Program-made: the position numbers and the translations under genes
In this document: positions 42,903 to 52,349 of the stretch, piece after piece
Layout: each line of letters begins with the position of its first letter
How positions within the stretch are numbered: position 1 is the stretch's first letter
Notes under the pieces: generated by a model
Told to the model about the DNA's origin: nothing
What the model saw: the letters and a program-made list of their open reading frames with translations, nothing else
Database searches by the model: none
Source of the DNA: JAJFJD01 sp965228695
Lineage (GTDB): Bacteria > Pseudomonadota > Alphaproteobacteria > UBA8366
Assembly (NCBI GenBank): GCA_965228695.1
Contig: CBDDIB010000002.1
Span: forward strand, 744,001 to 808,000
Length of the DNA: 64,000 nt
Reading direction: 5' to 3'

Positions 42903-45456
42903 TGACGATCTTGTTCGGCACGACGATGACCTTCCGCGGCGTTTTCCCGTCCGTGGCGCGCTGTACGTTCTCGTGCGCCAATGCCTCGATCTCGACCTCT
43001 TCTTTTGCGGTATCGCGCGGCATGTCGAGGGTGGCGCGCAGCTTGCCGTTCACCTGCACCGCGATGGTCACCGATTCTTCCGCGAGCATCGCCGGGTCAT
43101 GCGCCGGCCACGGCGTATCGACCAGCAGGTCTTCGCGGCCCAACGCCTGCCAGAGTTCTTCGGCGAGATGCGGCATCATCGGGCCGATCAGCTGCGCCGC
43201 GGTTTGCAAACCCTGCCGCCGGACCCAGGCCACGTCGTCCGACGATCCCTTGAGATCGCCGAGCAGATTGGTCAGCTCGCGGATGCGCGCGACGGCGCGG
43301 TTGAAATGGAACCGGTCCAGGTCCCCGCTGACCTCGGCGATGGTCCGGTGGATCGACTTCCACGCGGCGTCCGCTTCCTGGCCCAGCGAGTCCGGCTTTG
43401 GGGCATCGGCCGCGGCGAGCGGCGCGTCGCCGTCGGTGAACAAGCGCCACAGCCGGTTGACGTAGCGCCACGCCCCCTCGATTCCCGCCTCGGTCCATTC
43501 CAGATCCCGGTCCGGCGGGCTGTCGGACAGCATGTAGATCCGCGCAGTGTCCGCGCCGAACGTGTCGATGATGGCGGCCGGATCGACGACATTCTTCTTC
43601 GACTTGCTCATTTTCTCGGACCGGCCGCGCTCGACCACGGCACCGGTCTTGGCGTGGAGCAACGCGCCGTCCGCGTCGGGGCGGACGTCGTCGGGGAACA
43701 GCCATTGGCCGTCCGCGTCGCGATAGGTCTCGTGGCAAACCATGCCCTGGGTGAACAGGCCGTCGAACGGTTCGTCGATGCCGATATACCCGCACTGCCG
43801 GAGCGCGCGGGTGAAGAATCGCGAATACAGCAAGTGCAGGACGGCATGCTCGATGCCGCCGATATACTGGTCTACCGGCATCCAGTAATCGACCGCGCTG
43901 CGCGTGAAGGGCGCGGTGTCGTCATGCGGCGCGCAGTAGCGTTCGAAATACCAGGAGGAATCGAAAAATGTGTCCAGCGTGTCGGTTTCGCGCCGCGCCG
44001 CCGCCCCGCAGGACGGGCAGTCCACATTCTTCCAGGTCGGGTGATGTTCCAGTGGATTTCCCGGCCGGTCGAAGGTGACGTCGTCGGGCAGCAAAACCGG
44101 CAGGTCCGCCGGGGGCACGGGGACGACCCCGCATGTTTCGCAATGAATGATCGGGATCGGACAGCCCCAATAGCGCTGGCGCGAGACACCCCAGTCGCGC
44201 AAGCGGAAACTGATCGTGGACTCGCCGTCGCCCTGATCGACCAGGCGGTCGATCGCCGCCCGCTTGCCCGCCGTCACGTCCAGCCCGTCCAGGAAATCCG
44301 AGTTGATGATGACGCCATCGTCGACGAAGGCGGTATCGACGATCTCGACATCCGCCGGATCGGCATCTCTCGGGGCGACCACCGGCACCACCGGCAATTC
44401 GTATTTGCGGGCAAAATCGAGATCCCGCTGATCATGCGCGGGACAACCAAAAATTGCACCGCTGCCATAATCCATCAATACGAAGTTGGCGACATAGACC
44501 GGCAACTCCCGTCCGTCGATGAACGGGTGCAGCGCCTTCAATCCGGTATCGTGGCCCAGCTTCTCGGCGGTTTCGATCGCTTCCTCGCTGGTGCTCATTC
44601 GATTGCATTCGGCGACGAAGGCCTGCAGGGCCGGGTCCTTGGCCGCCAGCTCCTGCGCCAGCGGATGATTGGCCGCGACGGCGCAGAAGGACGCGCCGAA
44701 CAGCGTGTCCGGGCGGGTGGTGAACACGTCGAGCCGGTCCTCCCGGCCCTTGAGCTTGAAATCGACCCGCGCGCCCTCGGACCGGCCGATCCAGTTCTGC
44801 TGCATCAGCCGAACCTTCTCGGGCCAACGTTCCAATGTATCCAGCGCCGCGAGCAAGTCATCGGAAAATTCGGTAATCTTCAGAAACCATTGACTTAACA
44901 ACCGTTTCTCAACCGGTGCGCCCGTGCGCCAGCCCCGGCCTTCGATCACCTGCTCGTTGGCGAGCACGGAATTTTCAACCGGATCCCAGTTAACCCAGGA
45001 CTCTTTGCGATAGGCCAGCCCGGCCTCGACGAAGTCGAGAAAAATCCGCTGGCCCTGTTTGTAATAGTCGGGCTCGCAAGTGGAAAGTTCGCGGCTCCAG
45101 TCGAGCGACAGGCCCATCGATTTGAGCTGGTCGCGCATGGTCGCGATATTCTCGCGGGTCCACTTGGCCGGGTGGACGTTATTCTCGATCGCAGCGTTCT
45201 CCGCCGGCAGCCCGAAGGAATCCCATCCCATCGGATGCAACACGTTGAACCCGCGCGCGCGTTTGTAGCGGGCGACCACGTCGCCGAGCGTGTAGTTCCG
45301 CACATGTCCCATGTGAATCCGGCCGGATGGATAGGGGAACATCTCCATGACGTAGTATTTCGGCCGGCTTGCGTCTTCCCGTGCGGCGAAGCACTGCCGG
45401 TCTTCCCAGACCGCCTGCCATTTCGCTTCGGTTTCTTTTGCGTTGTATCGGCTCAT
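42889..45456 (-). CDS. leuS: leucyl-tRNA synthetase
   Basis: 855 residues. Class I signatures: H-M-G-H at residues 48-51 (HIGH) and K-M-S-K-S-K-K-N at about residue 615, plus a leucine-specific editing domain between them and a zinc-type C-E-T-C-G-V-V-P pair. It charges leucine tRNA. First gene of the leuS-lptE-holA unit, 77 bp downstream of the lipoprotein gene. Confidence 0.98.
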   Translation of the reverse strand: MSRYNAKETEAKWQAVWEDRQCFAAREDASRPKYYVMEMFPYPSGRIHMGHVRNYTLGDVVARYKRARGFNVLHPMGWDSFGLPAENAAIENNVHPAKWTRENIATMRDQLKSMGLSLDWSRELSTCEPDYYKQGQRIFLDFVEAGLAYRKESWVNWDPVENSVLANEQVIEGRGWRTGAPVEKRLLSQWFLKITEFSDDLLAALDTLERWPEKVRLMQQNWIGRSEGARVDFKLKGREDRLDVFTTRPDTLFGASFCAVAANHPLAQELAAKDPALQAFVAECNRMSTSEEAIETAEKLGHDTGLKALHPFIDGRELPVYVANFVLMDYGSGAIFGCPAHDQRDLDFARKYELPVVPVVAPRDADPADVEIVDTAFVDDGVIINSDFLDGLDVTAGKRAAIDRLVDQGDGESTISFRLRDWGVSRQRYWGCPIPIIHCETCGVVPVPPADLPVLLPDDVTFDRPGNPLEHHPTWKNVDCPSCGAAARRETDTLDTFFDSSWYFERYCAPHDDTAPFTRSAVDYWMPVDQYIGGIEHAVLHLLYSRFFTRALRQCGYIGIDEPFDGLFTQGMVCHETYRDADGQWLFPDDVRPDADGALLHAKTGAVVERGRSEKMSKSKKNVVDPAAIIDTFGADTARIYMLSDSPPDRDLEWTEAGIEGAWRYVNRLWRLFTDGDAPLAAADAPKPDSLGQEADAAWKSIHRTIAEVSGDLDRFHFNRAVARIRELTNLLGDLKGSSDDVAWVRRQGLQTAAQLIGPMMPHLAEELWQALGREDLLVDTPWPAHDPAMLAEESVTIAVQVNGKLRATLDMPRDTAKEEVEIEALAHENVQRATDGKTPRKVIVVPNKIVNVVL

Positions 45457-45533
45457 CTATCGCTTGTCCGTTCGGTCGCGCATGACCGTAGGCGACCGTC
45501 GAGCCGCCATCCGTGCCGACGCCATTCCTGTCC

Positions 45534-46049
45534 TCAGCGCTGGTTGATGCGAATGCGCATCTGACGCGCCCGCTTGAGAATTGCATTTTCAAGGTCGCGC
45601 CCCGTCCGCCGGTCTACCTTGGCCTCGACCCAACCGGTGCCGGGCGTGCGCGTCTGCCGGAATACCGCGACGCGAAGTCCGTCTGCGCGAAGTTCCCGGT
45701 CGAGGATATAAACCGTCACCTTGAACCGCTCTTCCGGCGTGGCGGGCGGGCTATACCAATCGGTGATGATGATGCCGCCGAACGGGTCCGCCGTGTTGAG
45801 CGGCAGGAAGGATACGGTGTCGAGCGACGCGCGCCAAAGATAGCTGTTGACCGCGATCGACGCGTCGCCGCTGCCGCCGCCGCCCGGCCCACCGAGAATC
45901 TGATCGAGCAGGCCGCCGTTGCGGCCGTCCGTAACCTGGACCGGCTCGGGTTCCTTGGCCGCTTCCTTCTCGTTTCCGGAGCAGGCGGCGCCGAGAAACG
46001 CCACCGCCATGAGCGCAACCGGGAAAAGTCGAATGTTTCGGTACACCAT
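45534..46049 (-). CDS. DUF3576-type lipoprotein
   Basis: 171 residues with a signal peptide and lipobox G-A-A-C at about residues 20-23, then an acidic linker, a Gly-rich patch, and a folded domain (S-Y-L-W-R-A-S-L-D-T-V-S-F-L-P-L onward). It resembles the alphaproteobacterial DUF3576 lipoproteins usually found just upstream of leuS. Probably outer-membrane associated; function unknown. Same strand and 77 bp before leuS. Confidence 0.8.
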   Translation of the reverse strand: MVYRNIRLFPVALMAVAFLGAACSGNEKEAAKEPEPVQVTDGRNGGLLDQILGGPGGGGSGDASIAVNSYLWRASLDTVSFLPLNTADPFGGIIITDWYSPPATPEERFKVTVYILDRELRADGLRVAVFRQTRTPGTGWVEAKVDRRTGRDLENAILKRARQMRIRINQR

Positions 46050-46160
46050 AGCCGCCTATATGCCGGAAAACGGACCGACATTTCCAGCGCTTTCTTTCCG
46101 AACGGAAGGTGGTGCGGTGTCGCAGGCCGACGCTCTAACGCTTCGGCCGCCGCCGGCGGC

Positions 46161-46925
46161 CTAGAATCGCAGGCTGGTGCCGAGCATGAACCGCGTGTCG
46201 AGCGGCGTCTCGTCGGTTTCCCGGTCGCTGTTGAAGTCGACCCAATCGACGCCGCCGTAGACGTTGAGGCCCGGCGCGAACTGATAGCCGGCGTTCAACG
46301 AGAACACGTCGACCCGCGCCGTTTCGTCGGGCCGGGCGCTCCGGCTCTGCGACGCCGTATAGGCCGCGGAAATCGATCCGGAGCCGAGTCGCAACGCGAC
46401 GCCGACATCCCAGAAGTCGCTCGTCTTGCAATTCTCGCCGGCCTTACAGGTCGGGTCGGCGTGATCGCCGATATTCGCGCCGATTTCGAGCGCGGAATAG
46501 CCCAGCGTCGCGCCGGCTTGCCAGGCGTTAGTGAGATCGCGCTTGGCCTGTGTCCGCGGGCCGAGCGAGGTGTAATCGTTGGATTTTCGCGGCAAGGCGG
46601 AGATGCCGATACCGACCCGCACGCCCGAAAGTTTTGGCGTGAAATACGACACGCCAGCCGGGCCGCTGTATTGGACCTCGCTGCCGTCGCGGAAGATGCC
46701 GCCGCCGCTGGCATTCTTGTCCAGATTGAGGGTGCCCCACTGACCGGAGGTAGAATACCCGGACGCGGCGGCCGCGCTGGCCGCGCCGGTTTCGCCGATA
46801 AAGACCTGATACCGGTCGTCCGCAATCTTTTGCTGGCGCAAGGGTTCGGCGGAAACGTCCGCGGCCACCAGCGCAATCAGGCTGGCGGATGCCAATGCCA
46901 TCAAGGATATGCGAGACCGGGTCAT
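46161..46925 (-). CDS. small porin-like outer-membrane beta-barrel protein
   Basis: 254 residues from the ATG at 46925; the open frame further upstream is a shadow of the yggS region. A signal peptide with A-D-V-S-A-E at its end is followed by alternating hydrophobic/polar strands with aromatic girdles and the terminal Phe (R-F) typical of BamA-dependent barrels. It resembles Gram-negative porins but is short, about 230 mature residues. A perfect CtrA-type site lies 63 bp upstream of the start. Confidence 0.75.
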   Translation of the reverse strand: MTRSRISLMALASASLIALVAADVSAEPLRQQKIADDRYQVFIGETGAASAAAASGYSTSGQWGTLNLDKNASGGGIFRDGSEVQYSGPAGVSYFTPKLSGVRVGIGISALPRKSNDYTSLGPRTQAKRDLTNAWQAGATLGYSALEIGANIGDHADPTCKAGENCKTSDFWDVGVALRLGSGSISAAYTASQSRSARPDETARVDVFSLNAGYQFAPGLNVYGGVDWVDFNSDRETDETPLDTRFMLGTSLRF

Positions 46926-47213
46926 TCGTTCGGTAATCCAAAGTGTCCGGTTTGTGCTGCTGCAGCCAGGACGGTACGGCGGTATCGTTAACAGAACCTT
47001 AACGCCGTTAACCATGGACCGTCCCAACGCATCAACAGTCCGGCCAGAAATTTCACCCAATTCGAGAATCTTATACATAAGGTGACACGGAAATAACAGA
47101 GTCCAAGAGACAAATTGGAGGTAGTGGTCCGTATTCCGGCGATTGTGACGAATCAGCATCGCATGGCTGCGATCTCGGTTGCAGTTCCGGGCCGCCTCCT
47201 GTAAGGGTCGAGA
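46926..47213. promoter_or_regulatory. divergent porin/yggS region
   Basis: 288 bp holding the porin promoter on the left and that of yggS on the right. It contains one perfect CtrA-type site and a second TTAA five bases on. AAGGGTCGAG precedes the yggS ATG as its ribosome-binding site. No RNA gene recognised. Confidence 0.45.
46988..47002. promoter_or_regulatory. CtrA-type site TTAA-N7-TTAA
   Basis: TTAACAGAACCTTAA, a perfect match, followed at 47008 by another TTAA so that CTTAACGCCGTTAACC also forms an overlapping near-palindrome. Located 63-77 bp upstream of the porin start codon, a plausible promoter position. Confidence 0.55.
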
Positions 47214-47888
47214 ATGGCTGAAACTGTGGATGTAACGGCGAATTTGGCGGCGGTACGGGCGGAAATCGCGGAGTCGGCGCGCAAGGCGGGCCGGGATTCC
47301 GCGGATGTCACCCTTGTCGCGGTCAGCAAGACCAAGCCGGCATCGCTGATTACGCGCGCCTTGGCGGCGGGTCACGGCGAATACGGTGAGAACCGTGTCC
47401 AGGAAGCCGAAGAGAAATGGCCGGCCCTGCACGAGGCGTTTCCGCAGGCCGAGCTGCATCTGATCGGGCCGCTGCAGACCAATAAGATACGCAAGGCGGT
47501 TGCCTTGTTCGATGTCATCGAAACGGTGGACCGGCCGAAGCTCGCCAAAGCGTTGGCCCGCGAGATGGAAAAGCAGGGGGTGCGGCGCAACTGTTTCGTT
47601 CAGGTGAATACCGGCGCGGAGCCACAGAAAGCCGGCATCCTGCCGGACGACTGCGACGCCTTTCTGCGCGAGTGTATCGAGACGCTCAACCTGCCGGTGG
47701 TCGGCCTGATGTGCATTCCGCCGGTCGATGAGGAACCGTCCTTGCATTTCGGCCTGCTGCGGGAAATCGCCCGGCGGCACGGGCTCGCCGGTCTGAGTAT
47801 GGGCATGTCCGCCGATTATCCCGTCGCTGTCGCCTTTGGCGCCACGCATGTGCGCGTCGGGTCGGCGATCTTCGGCGCACGGGGCTAA
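47214..47888 (+). CDS. yggS: YggS/PLPBP-family pyridoxal phosphate homeostasis protein
   Basis: 224 residues. The cofactor Lys is in A-V-S-K-T-K-P at about residue 40, with E-N-R-V-Q-E at about 59-64 and the phosphate-binding S-M-G-M-S-A-D near the end. These proteins bind pyridoxal phosphate without enzymatic turnover and buffer it. The 3' end overlaps the convergent L,D-transpeptidase gene by 4 bp. Confidence 0.95.
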   Translation: MAETVDVTANLAAVRAEIAESARKAGRDSADVTLVAVSKTKPASLITRALAAGHGEYGENRVQEAEEKWPALHEAFPQAELHLIGPLQTNKIRKAVALFDVIETVDRPKLAKALAREMEKQGVRRNCFVQVNTGAEPQKAGILPDDCDAFLRECIETLNLPVVGLMCIPPVDEEPSLHFGLLREIARRHGLAGLSMGMSADYPVAVAFGATHVRVGSAIFGARG

Positions 47889-48394
47889 TCCGCGCCACCC
47901 GCGTGAACCGTCAGGTGGTCGCCCGGGCCGCAGGCCGCGAGCACCGTCTTCAAATCCTCCAGCGCCAAGGCCACACAACCCGCGGTATCCGTGTATCCGC
48001 GCCGGGCGACATGCAGGAAGATGGCGCTGCCGCGGCCCGGGACCGGCGGGTCATCGTTTTGCCCCAGGATCACGATGATGTCGTAGACCGCGTCGTCCCG
48101 CCAAAGCCGCTCGTGGCTGGCCGGATAGGGCAGGGATACCGGCTTGTTGTAGTTCGGATCGTCCGGCGCATCGCACCATCCGTCCTCCGGCCGAAGCGCC
48201 GCCGTGGGCAAGCCGGTTTCGGGCGCGTCCATGCGATCGGGCCGGTACAACACGCAGCGCAGCGGAAAGCGGCCGGCCGGTGTCGCGCCGTCGCCTTCGT
48301 ATTTCTCCGCGACGATGCCGGCGGGCCCCAGCGCGCAGCGGAACTCCCGTTTGCCCGCGATAACGCGGCGGTCGGCGAATACCTCGATGTCCAT
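47885..48394 (-). CDS. L,D-transpeptidase family protein
   Basis: 169 residues. The YkuD catalytic pattern H-x(8)-A-G-C is present near the C-terminus (H-V-A-R-R-G-Y-T-D-T-A-G-C), and G-D-G-A-T-P-A-G-x-F-P-L earlier is the usual substrate-side loop. The Ser in the more common S-H-G-C motif is Ala here. It cross-links peptidoglycan or anchors proteins to it. No signal peptide is seen, so the start may be downstream of a missed leader or secretion may use another route. Confidence 0.82.
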   Translation of the reverse strand: MDIEVFADRRVIAGKREFRCALGPAGIVAEKYEGDGATPAGRFPLRCVLYRPDRMDAPETGLPTAALRPEDGWCDAPDDPNYNKPVSLPYPASHERLWRDDAVYDIIVILGQNDDPPVPGRGSAIFLHVARRGYTDTAGCVALALEDLKTVLAACGPGDHLTVHAGGAD

Positions 48395-48442
48395 GAACCG
48401 TGTCCCGCGTCCTGCCGGCCGCTCCCGCAGCGGCCCTTGCGG

Positions 48443-49519
48443 CTAGATTTCATCCTCGAGCGTAGGGCTGCGGCGGGCCTGCATCAACACTTCGTATTTC
48501 TCCAGCGCCTGCTGCATCAGCATCGGCACTGATCCGATTTCGCCCGGCGTCGTCGCGCCCGATTGCGCCGCGCTGTGTTTGGGTGCCGCGGCCGGCGCGG
48601 GCTTGGCGGCGGCTTGGGCGGCGGCTTGAGCGGCGGCTGGGGCGGCGGGCGTGTACCGTGCCGGGTGGTTCGAGACGACGCTGGGAAATGCCGGTTTCGC
48701 AACGGGGCGGCCGGGGTTTCCGGTGCGCCCCGGGCTGGTTGCGGCTGGAATCGTGGTCTTTGCGGCGGGCTGCGAGTAGGCAGCCGATTGGGCCGTCGCG
48801 CCGCCAAAGCCGAGAGCCGCGGCCTTGCGCGCGGCCGGCACTGCGGACCGGGCCCGGATCAACGCTTCGCTCGGTGGAATCTGTCCATTCTGCCCGGATT
48901 GGGGAGGTTGCGCCGCGCCGGCGGCCGCCGGGCTGGGTTTCGCGCCGCGATCCGCCAGGAAGGCCGCGAGCGCCGGGTTCGACGGGGCGGGCCGGCTCGA
49001 TTCGATGAACGGGGCCGCGGAGGTTGCGGGCGCGGCTGCGGCCGCGGCGATCGGGGCGGCTGCCGGCGCGGCGCTGGCGAGCTTGGCGGTGCCGTCGCCG
49101 CCGCCGTCTCCGGTGAACAAGGCCAACGCTTTGTCGCCGATGTCGGACCCCGTCGCTTCGTCGATGACCGCGTTGACCAATGCCGCGGCGAACCCGATCA
49201 CGCCGCCGAACAGCGCGCCGCCCATCACGCGCGGTCCCGAGGCGATCGTATCGCCGGTAATCGCGCGATAGATCGTGCCCACGACGGGAATGTGGTGCAG
49301 CGGGTTGATGACATCGAGAATATCGTCGAAGCCGATCCCGTCTTCGCCGAAGATCGGGGCGGATTCCTCGACATACCAGATCTCGCCTTCCGCGACGGGA
49401 TCGCCGGACTCCGCATAGACGCTCAGATCGGCCACGCGTTCTTCGAGCGTGGCCGGCCGGACCGCGGCCGTTGCAGGCATCGTTGTCGGCACGGGGGCGG
49501 TGGGGGCACCGATGGTCAC
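48443..49519 (-). CDS. Ala/Pro-rich hypothetical protein
   Basis: 358 residues. Residues about 28-140 look folded: an acidic start (A-E-G-E-I-W-Y-V-E-E), then D-D-I-L-D-V-I-N-P-L-H-H-I-P-V-V-G and a Gly-rich hydrophobic segment (G-A-L-F-G-G-V-I-G-F-A-A-A-L) that could cross a membrane once. Residues about 150-330 are low-complexity Ala/Pro/Gln and probably disordered, and a short charged helix (M-L-M-Q-Q-A-L-E-K-Y) ends the protein. No family recognised, though the H-H-I-P-V-V-G block looks conserved in style. It could be an exported or surface-linked protein. Confidence 0.55.
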   Translation of the reverse strand: MTIGAPTAPVPTTMPATAAVRPATLEERVADLSVYAESGDPVAEGEIWYVEESAPIFGEDGIGFDDILDVINPLHHIPVVGTIYRAITGDTIASGPRVMGGALFGGVIGFAAALVNAVIDEATGSDIGDKALALFTGDGGGDGTAKLASAAPAAAPIAAAAAAPATSAAPFIESSRPAPSNPALAAFLADRGAKPSPAAAGAAQPPQSGQNGQIPPSEALIRARSAVPAARKAAALGFGGATAQSAAYSQPAAKTTIPAATSPGRTGNPGRPVAKPAFPSVVSNHPARYTPAAPAAAQAAAQAAAKPAPAAAPKHSAAQSGATTPGEIGSVPMLMQQALEKYEVLMQARRSPTLEDEI

Positions 49520-49663
49520 AGGTGCGGAATCTCCTTCTGTCTCGACGCAGCCGTTGCAAGCCCGATGCCAGCCGGATCCGATGGTTTCGGCGGAGTTTAG
49601 GGAGGAGATACTTCGGAAAACGGCAGAAAATTCCGGTTTTACCGGATTTGCGGCGGATGCTGC

Positions 49664-50410
49664 CTAGCGCGCGGCCAAACCCCCGCGCCGGCGCAGGAGC
49701 CAGACCGTATCGATCGCGAAGGAGGACGCGGTGGCCAGCAGCGCCATGGCGGCCAATCCCGTCGCCACCGGGGCGCTGACGAACGGGGCCAACGCGATGC
49801 AGAGTGCGCCGCCCTGAAAGGCGCAAACCGCCCGCCGCCGGCCGCTCGGCGGCAGCGGGCGCAGCATCGTCGGGAATACGGCGCCCGCGAGGATGAAAAT
49901 GTAACGCAGCGCGCCGATCAGCATGATCCAGGCGCCCACTTTCCCGGCCTGCCACAGCACGGCCGCGACGACCAGCGCGAAGACCGCGTCGACTTCCATG
50001 TCGAACCGTGCGCCGAATCCGGTGCAGCGGCCGCCGCGCCGGGCGGCCCATCCGTCGACACCATCGAGCAGGAAGGCGCCGGTTGCCAGGCCCGCCGCGA
50101 TCCACCAGACGGCGGAGCCGTAGGCAATGGTATCGATCGCGAATCCAGCGAGGATCATGATCATCCCGGCGCGGCCCAAGGTGATCGTGTTCGCCGCGCC
50201 GAACGGGGCCGCGATGCCGCTGTAGACAAGCCCAACCAGCATGATCGCGGCGAGGAGCGCATAGCCGCCGATGGCGACGATGAGTCCCGTGCCCGACGCA
50301 TAGAGCATCGCGCCGAGCAATATCACCCACGCGCCGACCGCCGTCGCGGTGATGACGCCGCCGCGCAACGCGGAGGGCCGTGCCGCTGGATATGAGTTAT
50401 TCCGAATCAT
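49664..50410 (-). CDS. CDP-alcohol phosphatidyltransferase family protein
   Basis: 248 residues with about six membrane helices and the exact family motif D-G-x-x-A-R-x8-G-x3-D-x3-D, read as D-G-V-D-G-W-A-A-R followed by G-A-R-F-D and M-E-V-D. The enzyme transfers a phospho-alcohol head group from a CDP-alcohol. Which lipid or polyol it makes cannot be told. Divergent from the RibD-type reductase gene across 105 bp, so it may serve the same pathway. Confidence 0.85.
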   Translation of the reverse strand: MIRNNSYPAARPSALRGGVITATAVGAWVILLGAMLYASGTGLIVAIGGYALLAAIMLVGLVYSGIAAPFGAANTITLGRAGMIMILAGFAIDTIAYGSAVWWIAAGLATGAFLLDGVDGWAARRGGRCTGFGARFDMEVDAVFALVVAAVLWQAGKVGAWIMLIGALRYIFILAGAVFPTMLRPLPPSGRRRAVCAFQGGALCIALAPFVSAPVATGLAAMALLATASSFAIDTVWLLRRRGGLAAR

Positions 50411-50515
50411 ATATCCCTAACCTGGGCTTTCCGCGCCGGAGAATCCAGGGGGCGGCCGTCACGCATTCCTTCGGCATGTTGCCAATTGCACGCGGACACA
50501 GCATCGTGGGGCGCA

Positions 50516-51385
50516 ATGACTTCGATGGAACAACTACGAGCGGCGCAACGCTCCTGTGACGCGCCCGCCTGGGAAGCGTTGCGGGCAATGGCGCAATTGC
50601 CGCCGTCCGCCGTGCGCGAACGCGGTTTGTTCAATGGCCGCAGCCTCCAAGGGAGCAACGGCGCGGACGCCGCGCGTGCCGAGTCCCTTGACCGCGACGC
50701 CGACGGACACACCGATCTCCTCGACCTGTATGCCCCGCTGCTCGCGATCGGACCGGATTGCACCGTCGCGCATCTCGGGCAAAGCCTGGACGGGCGCATC
50801 GCGACCGCGTCCGGGGCGTCGCATTACGTCACCGGCCCGGAAGATATCCTGCACAATCACCGGATGCGCGCGTTGTTCGACGCGGTGATCGTCGGCGCGG
50901 GCACGGTGCGCCACGACGACCCGCAGCTGACCGTGCGGCTGTGCGGCGGCGACGAGGCGGTGCGCGTCGTCATCGATACCGAGCGGCGGCTCGACGCGAA
51001 TTACGGCGTTTTCGGTGACGGAGCGGCGGACACCTTGTTGCTCACCGCCGCCGACAAGGCGACGGGCGAGCGGCACGGCAATGCCGAGGTGATCGGTATC
51101 GAACGCTGGGGCAAGGGGCTGTGCCCGGCGGCGATCCGCCGGACGTTGACCGGGCGAGGGATGCACCGGCTTTTCATCGAGGGCGGCGGCGTCACCGTGT
51201 CGCGCTTTCTGGAGGCAGGCTGTCTCGACCGGTTGCAGATCACCATCGCGCCGCTGATCATCGGGTCGGGGCGTCCGGGAATCGTCCTGCCGCAGGTGGA
51301 GACCCTGTCCGACGTGCTGCGGCCGTCGGTCCGGCGGTTCCGCTTCGGCGCCGACGTGATGATCGAGTGCCTGCTGGATGCGTAA
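50516..51385 (+). CDS. RibD-C-type pyrimidine/pterin reductase
   Basis: 289 residues from the ATG at 50516 (a second ATG lies at 50525). After about 80 poorly conserved residues, the RibD reductase core is clear: Q-S-L-D-G-R-I-A, G-P-E-D-I, D-A-V-I-V-G-A-G-T-V, D-D-P-Q-L-T-V-R and the late F-I-E-G-G-G-V-T. There is no deaminase domain. Such stand-alone reductases act on pyrimidine or pterin-like substrates using NADPH. First gene of a tight five-gene rightward cluster, overlapping the next by 8 bp. Confidence 0.85.
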   Translation: MTSMEQLRAAQRSCDAPAWEALRAMAQLPPSAVRERGLFNGRSLQGSNGADAARAESLDRDADGHTDLLDLYAPLLAIGPDCTVAHLGQSLDGRIATASGASHYVTGPEDILHNHRMRALFDAVIVGAGTVRHDDPQLTVRLCGGDEAVRVVIDTERRLDANYGVFGDGAADTLLLTAADKATGERHGNAEVIGIERWGKGLCPAAIRRTLTGRGMHRLFIEGGGVTVSRFLEAGCLDRLQITIAPLIIGSGRPGIVLPQVETLSDVLRPSVRRFRFGADVMIECLLDA

Positions 51386-52346
51386 GGTCCCGGCGCGCGC
51401 CTACTGGGTGACCCGGCCGGGCGAAGGCGAAATCCGCAGCGAAACCATTCCCGACCCCGGCCCGGACGATACCCTTGTCACGGCCGTGGCCAGCGGCATC
51501 AGCCGCGGCACCGAATGCCTGGTTTTTCGCGGCGCCGTGCCCGCCGACCAGGTCGACATCATGCGCTGCCCCTTCCAGGCCGGCGATTTTCCGGCGCCGG
51601 TGAAATACGGCTACGCCATGGTTGGGCGGACCGAGGCGGGCGGCCGCGTCTTCTGTCTGCATCCGCATCAGGACCGGTTCCGTGTTCCCTCGACGGCGCT
51701 GGTGCCGGTGCCCGACGACGTGCCCGACCATCGCGCGGTGCTCTCCGCCAACATGGAAACCGCGGTCAACGCGCTGTGGGATGCCGGGCCGCGGCTGGGC
51801 GACCGGATCGCGGTGGTCGGCGGCGGGACGGTGGGTTGTCTGGCCGCGGCGTTGGCCGCGCGGCATCCGGCGACGGCGGTTCAGCTCGTGGATATCGATC
51901 CCGCGCGGGCGGAAACCGCGGCGGCGCTCGGCGTCGACTTCGCTTTGCCGGAGGATGCCCAAGGCGAATTGGATCTGGTGATCCACGCCAGCGGCTCGGC
52001 GGACGGGTTGGCGACGTCGATCGGCCTCGCCGGGTTCGAGGCGACGGTGCTGGAAATCAGCTGGTATGGGGCCGGCGCGGTGCCGGTGCCGCTCGGCGGG
52101 AACTTCCACAGCGGCCGCCTGACGTTGAAGTCGTCGCAGGTCGGATCGGTTGCGGCCGTCCGGCGCAGCCGCCGCAGCCGCCGCGACCGGCTCGTCCTGG
52201 CGCTCGACTTGCTGCGCGACCCGGTGTTCGACGCACTGCTGACCGGGCAAAGCCGGTTCGAGGACTTGCCCGCGACGATGGCGCGGCTTGCCGCCGATCC
52301 CGGCGGCGCGCTATGCCATGTGGTGACATACGATACCGAGGATTAG
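51378..52346 (+). CDS. zinc-binding alcohol dehydrogenase family protein (MDR)
   Basis: 322 residues. Medium-chain dehydrogenase fold with S-G-I-S-R-G-T-E near the N-terminus and nucleotide loop V-V-G-G-G-T-V-G near residue 150. It resembles the BchC-type branch of the family. The usual structural-zinc cysteine loop is not evident. Likely oxidises or reduces a polyol or pterin side chain. Its ATG lies inside the previous gene's end and it is 3 bp from the PTPS-like gene. Confidence 0.78.
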   Translation: MRKVPARAYWVTRPGEGEIRSETIPDPGPDDTLVTAVASGISRGTECLVFRGAVPADQVDIMRCPFQAGDFPAPVKYGYAMVGRTEAGGRVFCLHPHQDRFRVPSTALVPVPDDVPDHRAVLSANMETAVNALWDAGPRLGDRIAVVGGGTVGCLAAALAARHPATAVQLVDIDPARAETAAALGVDFALPEDAQGELDLVIHASGSADGLATSIGLAGFEATVLEISWYGAGAVPVPLGGNFHSGRLTLKSSQVGSVAAVRRSRRSRRDRLVLALDLLRDPVFDALLTGQSRFEDLPATMARLAADPGGALCHVVTYDTED

Positions 52347-52349
52347 GAC

